From Bacteroidales bacterium (GTDB lineage Bacteria > Bacteroidota > Bacteroidia > Bacteroidales > UBA932), in assembly GCA_017509375.1 (NCBI GenBank), contig JAFWPT010000062.1, forward strand, positions 1 to 6,085: 6,085 bases of DNA. The letters run 5' to 3'. Positions 1-6,085 of the stretch are shown one piece after another (the first letter of the stretch is position 1; each line of letters begins with the position of its first letter). The translations under genes and the position numbers were made by a program. Under the pieces are notes generated by a model. The model had not been told where the DNA came from and did no database searches. It was given only the letters and a program-made list of their open reading frames with translations.

Positions 1-85
1 CCTTGTCCTCATGGATGTCGAACACCTGAAGGCCGGGCCTGTCGGGGTTGAAGGTTCCCATGTGTATGGCATCGCCGTGGCCGTT
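1..85 (-). pseudogene. Fragment of a PL11-like rhamnogalacturonan lyase, lacking its 5' part in this context
   Basis: Reading the minus strand from base 85 to base 2 gives 28 codons without a stop, including NGHGDAIHMG, NPDRPGLQVF and DIHEDK. These closely resemble the GHGDA-x-H-x-G...DP-x-RPGLEVF-x-x-HE block of PL11 rhamnogalacturonan lyases (YesW/YesX type), which cleave the rhamnogalacturonan I backbone of pectin. In whole enzymes this block lies well inside the catalytic domain, so a long coding stretch should precede it. Here the tip-adhesin gene precedes it directly, and the lyase frame is different from the tip-gene frame and meets a TGA inside that gene, near 134-136. No start with a ribosome site is seen; the only in-frame ATG (61-59) is inside the motif. 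G+C is about 60% (52 of 87 bases at 1-87). It may be a truncated remnant, or an assembly join. The reading continues off the window edge, so its true extent is unknown. Confidence 0.6.
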
Positions 86-87
86 GT

Positions 88-3006
88 TTACCTGTACTTC
101 TCCTGGATAGCCTCGAAGCCGTTCAGACGTTCAACTTCATCAGCAGAAAGGTCACGGACACAACGCAGGTAGGACTGTGTAGTTGATGAAGTATTAGGAT
201 TTGCGCGAACGGGAGTACCGGAGAGGCTATGATACCACATACCTGTCAACACCGGAGTTATCACCTGATATGCCGCTGGTATAGTTACACCATCAATGTT
301 TCCGTACTGATATCCAGTAATTACGCTAATCTCCGCCTCAGTAGGCAGACGCCAGCCAGTATAGCGGATTCCGTCCGGAGTCACTTCCATATAGCGGCTG
401 CAATGCGTTGCTGCATTGGTAGGACCATTGCCTCCAGTAAACGGAAGGACTGCACCGAGCTGGGAAGCAATCATAAATGCAGGAGAAACAACATTATCAT
501 CAGACTGATGGGTATTAGGATTGACATAGGGGCGTCCAAGAACATAGTTGTCGCTTGTAGATGAAATCTGGATAACATACATATGATTGTTGGTCAAACC
601 ACTTTCATTTGTTCCCTGCGCCGTCCTATATCTATTACCAGTAATTCTAGTTTCTGTAATACGATAGATTCCATTATTATAGACTTTAGCAATAAACTGG
701 CTACCACCTTGTGTATAATTAATTGAGTATGTCCTCTGACCGAGATGGTCAGACATATCAGCAGCATCCCAATCCACCCAGTCACCTGTGCTGGCGATAG
801 GCAGCTCCAAAGTATATTCATTGTATGTGAAAGTATGGGTGTACCTTGCACGATAGCGGGTTTGATAAGCAAAATACCTACGATTACCCCAACCTCCGGT
901 ATAATAATCATAGTCATCCCACCAATTTACCTCAACCGGATTTACGCCCCAATAATACCAACCATCAGAAAGAATGGCATTAGCCTGGCTGTTAGCGTTT
1001 CTTCGATTATCGTTACTTGTCAACGCTGATGCAAATTGACTCATTGTAACAGTCTGGGGGCCTTCAATGGCATATCCGGCCTCTGAAGAATGTGCGGAAT
1101 AAGTGTTATAGTTGATTACTTCCGTCTCTGTCAGTTCTTCAGTAGTATAGGTAATACCATACTGTTCTGCCAATGACTGAGCTTCTGCCAGATCTCTCGT
1201 TTTGTAGATGGTTGTAGAACCGCTTGAATTGGGATCATGGTACGAAGACCATTTACCAACAATGCTTTGTATATTATCTGTCGGGAAATGACGGATAATG
1301 ATATCCTCGTACATTGTCTCATTGCCGTCATCATCGAAGGTCTCTCCCTCATCAAGATAGACACGAAGACGAATATACTTTATACCCTTATTGTTCAGGG
1401 CAGTTGAAGTAACAGTAACCGTTCCCTTGGAGCCGCTGGTACCCTCATTGCTTTGGGTTATACGCACACCCATAGGGGTAGGTCCAGAATTACTCCAGTT
1501 TACGCCACTGTTATCATTATATCTCGTAGTAAAATCGCCCTCGGCATCGTAGAACCAGGCACGAATCGCATTGGGATCGTTGTTGGCAACAACTGCAGTC
1601 TGGTTGCCATCCTCGTCATATGTGAACAGTTTCCAGTTCACTTTGGTGCCTGAAGCTTTGGAATAATTGAGAACGACACTCTGGTCACCGTCACCGCGGA
1701 GGGTGTAGACCTTGGGATTGACGTTGAAGTAGTAGTGCTGAATGGACTCAACGTGGTTTTCGATAACCTCGCTGTTGCTCTGGTCATTCCAAGGCAGCAC
1801 GGCATATTGGATATCTTCGGTCACATCCTGGTCTTCCTGTGCGGCACTACCGCGGGTGGCGATTGTAGCGTTGACAACGTATATGTGGTTACGCTCGATT
1901 GCCGTAACAGTGTTTTTCACGAGCGGGATACGGTAGTAATGGTAGTTAGTGACGGCATCAGTTCCTGTGCCTTGGGTGAAACCTATTGAGACCACCAGCG
2001 AAGGCGCCTTTGTGGCATAATCCGCCTTGGCCCACGCGTTGGGATAGGAGTAGGTGACGATCTGGAAAGGCTGACCGTCGGCGCAGGTCTGGTTGTGGAA
2101 GATATTGAATCCGCTGTTGTGAACCTCGACTCCGGCACCTTGGGTTTCAGGTGCGAAGACGGGAGCTCCGAACGCGAAATTGTAGAACTTCCAGGCCGGC
2201 GAACCGGTGATGTACACCTTCTCCGCATCGGGTTTCTCCGTCCACGTCGTATCTCCAGGAGAATTGACCTTCATATTATGGGTCAAAGTCTTGAGGAAAG
2301 TCTTGTCGAATTTCAGGTTGAGGACGAACTTGGCAGCCGCACGGTTGAGGGTAACCTCAAACACCTGATCCTGCCTTGACGTATTAGGCGTCCAGTTTTT
2401 CAGGACTCCGTCCATCATGAATTCCTTATGGCTGGTGAGTGCGCGTGAAGTGCCGGGGTTGGCATCGTACAACTTGAAGACATTGCCCGAAGTCGTGTCG
2501 TTGACCCAGCCGATGTTGTTGTCGTCATCTAGTACAGCAACGCCTGCACTGACTTCGTCATAAACAAGGGATGCTGGATTGAAACTTGCCAAATCGGCAA
2601 CGGCGCTTGACTTAGGGTTGTTGGTGGCGATGTAGATATTATAGGTCTTGCCGACCTCAAGCTCCTCATCCCTCCAATAATCTGCAAGGAAATTGTTTAC
2701 CTGCTCCTGAACGGCCTGACCGTCAGGATAAGGAAGATGATACTGACGGATGAACTTGCCATCGCTTGTGCGCTGAACGAAAACATCAAGAGTATTGAGC
2801 TGTTTTTCTTTCTTCTCTACATCTGAAGGCGCACGGGTAACGACGACGGCATCAGAGACTGTACTGTTCACAAACAGTCTTCCGTCAGTATTGGGGTTAT
2901 GTCTCGAAATGGGGCGCTGCTCAGGGAAACAAGACGACAGCAGTCCGGTCAACAAAACCGCCACTAAAGCAATGACAATATATTTCGTATATTCTATTCG
3001 CTTCAT
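88..3006 (-). CDS. Large fimbrial tip adhesin-like lipoprotein (FimA-like N-terminus, lectin-like C-terminus)
   Basis: This 972-residue protein is probably the pilus tip, the part that contacts a surface or partner (positions counted from ATG 3006). Residues 1-26 are a lipoprotein signal with lipobox LSSC and Cys26. Residues about 38-390 look FimA/Mfa-like: a first strand, VTRAP (57-61), RAAAKFVLNLKF (222-233) and RNHIYVVNATI (372-382). Residues about 423-590 resemble the Ig-like/DUF4906 region of Bacteroides fimbrial proteins, including IIIRHFP (569-575). A 50-residue segment (682-731) is very rich in Tyr and Trp. The C-terminus (about 835-955) has SPAFMIASQLGAV, Cys869, GWRLPTEAEI (884-893) and LRCVRD with Cys949. 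This pattern is like the sulfatase-modifying-factor/C-type-lectin fold found at Bacteroidales pilus tips, and the two Cys may pair. Composition drops from about 53% G+C (1681-2460) to about 41% (541-1320) inside the gene. It is the last gene of the fimbrial set seen here. The ligand is unknown. Confidence 0.87.
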   Translation of the reverse strand: MKRIEYTKYIVIALVAVLLTGLLSSCFPEQRPISRHNPNTDGRLFVNSTVSDAVVVTRAPSDVEKKEKQLNTLDVFVQRTSDGKFIRQYHLPYPDGQAVQEQVNNFLADYWRDEELEVGKTYNIYIATNNPKSSAVADLASFNPASLVYDEVSAGVAVLDDDNNIGWVNDTTSGNVFKLYDANPGTSRALTSHKEFMMDGVLKNWTPNTSRQDQVFEVTLNRAAAKFVLNLKFDKTFLKTLTHNMKVNSPGDTTWTEKPDAEKVYITGSPAWKFYNFAFGAPVFAPETQGAGVEVHNSGFNIFHNQTCADGQPFQIVTYSYPNAWAKADYATKAPSLVVSIGFTQGTGTDAVTNYHYYRIPLVKNTVTAIERNHIYVVNATIATRGSAAQEDQDVTEDIQYAVLPWNDQSNSEVIENHVESIQHYYFNVNPKVYTLRGDGDQSVVLNYSKASGTKVNWKLFTYDEDGNQTAVVANNDPNAIRAWFYDAEGDFTTRYNDNSGVNWSNSGPTPMGVRITQSNEGTSGSKGTVTVTSTALNNKGIKYIRLRVYLDEGETFDDDGNETMYEDIIIRHFPTDNIQSIVGKWSSYHDPNSSGSTTIYKTRDLAEAQSLAEQYGITYTTEELTETEVINYNTYSAHSSEAGYAIEGPQTVTMSQFASALTSNDNRRNANSQANAILSDGWYYWGVNPVEVNWWDDYDYYTGGWGNRRYFAYQTRYRARYTHTFTYNEYTLELPIASTGDWVDWDAADMSDHLGQRTYSINYTQGGSQFIAKVYNNGIYRITETRITGNRYRTAQGTNESGLTNNHMYVIQISSTSDNYVLGRPYVNPNTHQSDDNVVSPAFMIASQLGAVLPFTGGNGPTNAATHCSRYMEVTPDGIRYTGWRLPTEAEISVITGYQYGNIDGVTIPAAYQVITPVLTGMWYHSLSGTPVRANPNTSSTTQSYLRCVRDLSADEVERLNGFEAIQEKYR
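541..1320. other. Low-G+C segment inside the tip-adhesin gene
   Basis: By hand count this stretch has 323 G or C in 780 bases (about 41%), against 415 in 780 (about 53%) for 1681-2460 in the 5' half of the same reading frame. The intervening 1321-1680 and the last few hundred bases of the gene (121-480) are intermediate, near 43-57% per 60-base line. The segment encodes the end of the Ig-like region, the aromatic-rich patch and the start of the C-terminal domain. The shift may mark an exchanged portion of the gene, or may simply reflect Tyr/Asn/Ile-rich protein content. Confidence 0.6.
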
Positions 3007-3014
3007 ATTCAATA

Positions 3015-3020
3015 CTTTAA
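3015..3020 (-). promoter_or_regulatory. Putative ribosome binding site deciding the tip-gene start
   Basis: On the minus strand TTAAAG overlaps the TAA stop of the preceding gene and lies eight bases before the ATG at 3006-3004. A TTG two codons earlier (3012-3010) would lie only two bases from this site. The spacing therefore favours the ATG and suggests translational coupling between the two genes. Confidence 0.45.
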
Positions 3021-4963
3021 TTTTGCACTTCCGTAGGAACCAGAGGATGGTTGTAATCCTTGAAATACATCCTCAAGGTTCTGCCTGCAGTGTAATTGTA
3101 ATCAGTAGGAGCCAGGTAGTAAGCCCATATTTCAGAACTGTCATCTGAATAACCCGGAAGCGAGTTGTAGTTGAATGTCACCTTCTGGGGACCCAGGACC
3201 GGATCGTTGTATATCAAGGTAACCTTTGCTTCGGGATTGGCGGGAGTTACACCCTCTTTCGGAACAATGTAGAAATAGGTGTAAACGTCATCGCCAGCAG
3301 CTATCGTCAGGACACCGTCCACACTTGCTTCGTAAGAAGTGACGGTTCCTGTAGTATTCTTGTTTGCGCGGACAATTTCGAAGTCATCGTTGTCGACTGT
3401 AAGTTCGAAAGTACCGTCGCCTGTAGTGACAAGCTGTACCTGGGGAGCGCGGAGGGGACGGCCGGCAACAGGTTCCGTAGCCGAAGCAGCAACTCTGCCA
3501 GACGATACAGCCATATGACTGGTTGACCAGTCGGTATAGTTGTCGGCTGTGATGTCACCGTCGGTGTCGTACCTGTAGAGCCAAGAGTCGAACAGACGCA
3601 TGTTGGTATTCATCTTCAAGGTATATTCCAGATCGGTTGTATCGATCCAGTCAGCTACGGTGGGATTGACGAAGAGCTTTCCGCCTTGGAAATAAGAATA
3701 CACCAGCCAACTGTGGTTTCTGTGGAAATTGGTATCGTCAAGGCCTGCCATCGTGAAGGCAGCCACCTTGTCTTCTGTGTCGGAGGCTGACATTCTGTAG
3801 TATATCTTGCCGGATATAGGCTTGTCGCTTTCACGGAGGTAAGCGAGCCTCTGTGTTGACTGTTTACCCGCTATTGTTGTGTTGATGAAAGTCTCGTATT
3901 CCTGGGCAGTCTTAGTCTTGTTGCCGTTTGACTCGCAATCGCTGCGGAGCAACAAAGGATCGGCGACACCGATGATATCTGCAGAAGTGAGACTGCCGAC
4001 ATTTGCAGTACCTTCAAGATATGTGGCTGACTCGGGAAGTACGAATTCTGTTCCATTCTCACGGGGGAAGAGGAATGTTTGATCGGGGATCAACTCTCCG
4101 TCAACTTCAATCTTGGTTATTGTCACGCCGTCCATCCCTTCCGGTTTTGCGAAGACAAACCGCAGTTTGGACACGGCGCGGGTTATCTGGACGACGGGAA
4201 CATTCTGCTTGATCTCTTCGTCCGTGATGTTGATACCCTTCTTGAGAAATCTGAGGTCGACACCATCACCGCTCTCAGACGCAGTTCCGTTCGCATTGCG
4301 GGGTCTGTTGAAGAAACCGCTTATCGGCAGTCCGGGGCCTGTGGCGCTTCCGCCGTTGATGGCACGTATCGCAGTGCTGTCGGCCTTGGGTGTTTCAATG
4401 CCGAAATAGTCGGCACCAATGGCAGCCTCCTTCAACTGGGCACGTGTCGAAGTTTTCGACAAGGTGCTGCCGACCGACGGTCCGTTAGCCAGCACATAAA
4501 AGTCGAACTTCATATTATTTTCGTCGCGGTCCATAATGGAGCCTGAAATCGGCATTGCGACCTCATAGGTGGTCTGGTTTGTCCACTCGTCATAATATCC
4601 GCTGGGACGTTGACCGGTATTCGTCCACCCCTCGCTGAGATTCACATAACCGTATGACACAGCCTTCTGGCCGTCCAGGGCCGTTTCACCAGCAGCCTGA
4701 TGGTTGAACATCCACACTTGCACATTATAAATCATCGACTCGGGATCGACGCCAGTCACGTCACCTGCAGTTGCCTTGGTAGCAGGCATTCCCGGCACTG
4801 TGACCCGTACGGTCAGAACTCTTGCATCAGGGTCCGGAATGTCAGGACCGAGATTGTCATTGCAGGAGCTGAGCGTGAGCAGACCCGGCAGCATAAGCGC
4901 CGCCAGCAAGTTCTTCGCCACTCGCCTGAAGGTCTTCTCTTCGTTTTTTCCTGTCCGCCTCAT
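3017..4963 (-). CDS. FimA/Mfa-superfamily fimbrial accessory subunit, lipoprotein
   Basis: This 648-residue protein is probably a minor pilus subunit that links the shaft to the tip, comparable in position to FimC or Mfa3/Mfa4. Residues 1-34 are a lipoprotein signal: basic start, hydrophobic core at about 19-31, lipobox LSSC with Cys34. An early strand LTVRVTVPGM (50-59) is followed by ATKATAG, the place where family precursors are often proteolytically processed. ESMIYNVQVWMF (75-86) and TRAVSKLRFVF (261-271) match conserved strands of the FimA/Mfa double beta-sandwich. RNHSWLVYSYF leading to VADW (415-439) is the usual end of that core. About 210 residues follow (440-648), rich in beta-forming sequence and resembling an Ig-like domain, so the protein is longer than a simple two-domain subunit. 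The ATG is chosen because the signal peptide starts there and an A-rich site lies seven bases upstream. The next gene begins 10 bp after its stop. Coding is certain; the exact role is inferred. Confidence 0.85.
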   Translation of the reverse strand: MRRTGKNEEKTFRRVAKNLLAALMLPGLLTLSSCNDNLGPDIPDPDARVLTVRVTVPGMPATKATAGDVTGVDPESMIYNVQVWMFNHQAAGETALDGQKAVSYGYVNLSEGWTNTGQRPSGYYDEWTNQTTYEVAMPISGSIMDRDENNMKFDFYVLANGPSVGSTLSKTSTRAQLKEAAIGADYFGIETPKADSTAIRAINGGSATGPGLPISGFFNRPRNANGTASESGDGVDLRFLKKGINITDEEIKQNVPVVQITRAVSKLRFVFAKPEGMDGVTITKIEVDGELIPDQTFLFPRENGTEFVLPESATYLEGTANVGSLTSADIIGVADPLLLRSDCESNGNKTKTAQEYETFINTTIAGKQSTQRLAYLRESDKPISGKIYYRMSASDTEDKVAAFTMAGLDDTNFHRNHSWLVYSYFQGGKLFVNPTVADWIDTTDLEYTLKMNTNMRLFDSWLYRYDTDGDITADNYTDWSTSHMAVSSGRVAASATEPVAGRPLRAPQVQLVTTGDGTFELTVDNDDFEIVRANKNTTGTVTSYEASVDGVLTIAAGDDVYTYFYIVPKEGVTPANPEAKVTLIYNDPVLGPQKVTFNYNSLPGYSDDSSEIWAYYLAPTDYNYTAGRTLRMYFKDYNHPLVPTEVQN

Positions 4964-4970
4964 TATTATT

Positions 4971-4977
4971 TCTCTTT
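4971..4977 (-). promoter_or_regulatory. Putative ribosome binding site for the 648-residue subunit
   Basis: On the minus strand the 31-bp gap between the anchor stop (4997-4995) and the next ATG (4963-4961) is very A+T rich and contains AAAGAGA, seven bases before the ATG. This is a weak purine-rich site of the kind common in Bacteroidota. The gap is too short for a convincing promoter plus leader, which supports co-transcription with the anchor gene. Confidence 0.45.
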
Positions 4978-4994
4978 AATTCTTGTTAGTAATG

Positions 4995-6085
4995 TTAAAT
5001 AATCGGATCAAAATCGAGACCCGGTTTCCAGTCAAGCTGGACATCGACGCCGACCACCAGGTCGAGCTCGGGATCGGGTTCCGGCTCAGGCGGGCCTGAA
5101 GGGGGCAGCGGAGGTTCCGGTGCGAAACTGCCGTCACTCAGCAACCAGCCCATTATGAGCTTGAGGTTTGCTGCAGGGAGCGGTTCTCCCGCATAGACCG
5201 TACTCTTGGTGACCGAGCCGTTCGAAAGGGTTACGTACAGATGTACCGCCCAGTATACAGGCTGGTCATCATAAGTGGTCAGCAGGTCGGATGTACGGCT
5301 GGAGAAGCCGACACCGCAGAAAATAACAGGAGTACGTTTCCACAACTGCCACCTGTACATTACCGGAGTAACTGTAGGCTGGGGCAGGACACTGGCTCTG
5401 TCAACATACGGCTGGGCATCGATCAGGTCTGCCTTGACGCGAGTATGTGACGAATATGTGTAGGTACTGTCCTGCAGGTTGAATCCGTCGGCAAGTCCTT
5501 CGATCTCGCAACGGATGTTGCTGAAATAGCAGGAGTCGACATTCAGGAGGATGCCGCCAGCGTCGTTAGCCATATAAAGGTCGACATCAAAGTGCTGCTG
5601 CACCTTATGGTCGTGGATGACGGGCATCAGTTTCCTTGCGGAGAAGACACCTGTCTTGTGGCTGGCTACCACATCCTCTGCATTCTGGTCAAAATAGGAA
5701 CCGGCAGACGTTTCGTCACCGGTAAGCCGCACGACACCATTGTCGGCAAGATTGGCCGCAACAAGGTTGTTGTAATCACCTGCAGGGAGCTGCAGGCTGT
5801 ATGACTTCTCGCCGGCATTCCATATCTCGCCCGCGTGGAACTCTCGTTCGTCAGCGGGCAGGGCATAGAACGAAAGGTCAGCGTCGTGCGCGGTTTCCAC
5901 AAAGATATCGCTCAGGTAATCCTCAATGGCCTCCCTAAGAGGACGATTCTTATAGGTACCTAACTTGGTGTCGAGTTCCTGCTCCTTATTGGTAATAAGG
6001 CGCACGTGATAGTCGACTATAACTTCTTCGGGGCAGTTGACGAGCTGCTCGTCGATCAGGCTGCAGCCTTCGCTGAGGACGGCCA
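4995..6085 (-). CDS. Mfa2/FimB-family fimbrial anchor lipoprotein (5' end outside window)
   Basis: This is probably the outer-membrane anchor of a type V (FimA/Mfa-type) fimbria, which in this family ends the pilus at the cell surface and limits its length. The reading frame stays open to the window edge. Upstream of the first in-window GTG (6005-6003) it encodes a lipobox-like LSEGC followed by SLIDEQLVNCPEEV, the usual start of a mature Mfa2/FimB protein. The lipidated Cys would be at 6065-6063, so only part of the signal peptide is missing and the GTG is not the true start. The end, GVDVQLDWKPGL, is also typical of the family (valine-rich last strand, then DWKPG). About 360 visible residues slightly exceed the usual size of roughly 300-330. 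An odd Pro/Glu/Asp-rich stretch at 5058-5123 sits between the last two strands and may account for this. It leads the operon portion seen here, 31 bp before the next gene. Family assignment is from motif memory, not a search. Confidence 0.9.
   Translation of the reverse strand, partial: AVLSEGCSLIDEQLVNCPEEVIVDYHVRLITNKEQELDTKLGTYKNRPLREAIEDYLSDIFVETAHDADLSFYALPADEREFHAGEIWNAGEKSYSLQLPAGDYNNLVAANLADNGVVRLTGDETSAGSYFDQNAEDVVASHKTGVFSARKLMPVIHDHKVQQHFDVDLYMANDAGGILLNVDSCYFSNIRCEIEGLADGFNLQDSTYTYSSHTRVKADLIDAQPYVDRASVLPQPTVTPVMYRWQLWKRTPVIFCGVGFSSRTSDLLTTYDDQPVYWAVHLYVTLSNGSVTKSTVYAGEPLPAANLKLIMGWLLSDGSFAPEPPLPPSGPPEPEPDPELDLVVGVDVQLDWKPGLDFDPII

Noticed and set aside
29..39. Near-palindrome AGGCCGGGCCT as a terminator stem or recombination site
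   Set aside because: It lies in the lyase-like coding frame, where it encodes part of the conserved RPGL motif. It has no loop of useful size and no T-run.
1..87. Terminator for the fimbrial operon after the tip gene
   Set aside because: No stem-loop followed by a T-run is visible on the minus strand. The stretch reads as lyase-like coding sequence instead.
2795..3148. Plus-strand open frame of 117 codons crossing the junction of two minus-strand genes
   Set aside because: It is antisense to the signal peptide of the tip gene and the end of the accessory gene, with no plausible ribosome site or family resemblance.
4079..4546. Plus-strand open frame of 155 codons
   Set aside because: It lies entirely inside the accessory-subunit gene on the other strand, whose frame carries the lipobox and conserved fimbrial motifs. 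The plus-strand product has no recognisable domain or signal.
4964..4994. Possible internal promoter in the A+T-rich gap between anchor and accessory genes
   Set aside because: The gap is only 31 bp, and I could not find a convincing Bacteroides-type -33 TTTG with a properly spaced -7 element.
6003..6005. GTG as the start of the anchor gene
   Set aside because: The frame continues upstream with a lipobox and the conserved early residues of the Mfa2/FimB family, so the true start is beyond the window edge.

Overview
The window looks like Bacteroidales (Bacteroidota) DNA. The evidence is three consecutive minus-strand genes for fimbrial lipoproteins of the FimA/Mfa (type V pilus) superfamily, each with a lipobox. 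The translation starts are A-rich with only weak Shine-Dalgarno-like sequences, and a fragment at the left edge resembles a PL11 rhamnogalacturonan lyase, an enzyme common in gut Bacteroidota. Genus and species cannot be read from this window. Base composition is mixed, mostly around 50% G+C.

Layout in the direction of transcription, right to left. (1) 6085-4995: an Mfa2/FimB-family anchor lipoprotein whose first codons lie outside the window. (2) After 31 bp, 4963-3017: a 648-residue lipoprotein with two FimA-like beta-sandwich domains and an extra C-terminal region, probably an accessory or adaptor pilus subunit. (3) After 10 bp, 3006-88: a 972-residue lipoprotein with an FimA-like N-terminal part, an Ig-like/DUF4906-like middle, an aromatic-rich segment and a C-terminal sulfatase-modifying-factor/C-type-lectin-like domain, which looks like the tip adhesin. 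The tight spacing and common strand suggest one operon. The order anchor, accessory subunit, large tip protein resembles fimB-fimC-fimD and the mfa2-onward genes of Porphyromonas gingivalis. A major pilin gene, if present, would be upstream, outside the window.

How they would work together: each precursor is exported and lipidated, carried to the cell surface, and the stalk and tip subunits are probably processed by a protease before donor-strand assembly. The anchor stays in the outer membrane and holds the fibre. The accessory subunit joins the large tip protein to the shaft, and the tip carries the binding domain.

The two most unusual points are at or near the left side. First, directly after (or overlapping) the stop of the tip gene, the last 85 bases encode what looks like the middle of a PL11 lyase with no room for the upstream half of that enzyme; this is a recombination junction or an assembly chimera. 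Second, the tip gene changes composition inside its own reading frame, from about 53% to about 41% G+C, consistent with a mosaic adhesin whose middle/C-terminal portion was exchanged. No RNA genes, CRISPR, transposase, reverse transcriptase or convincing terminators were found. There is no gene-free stretch longer than 300 bases.
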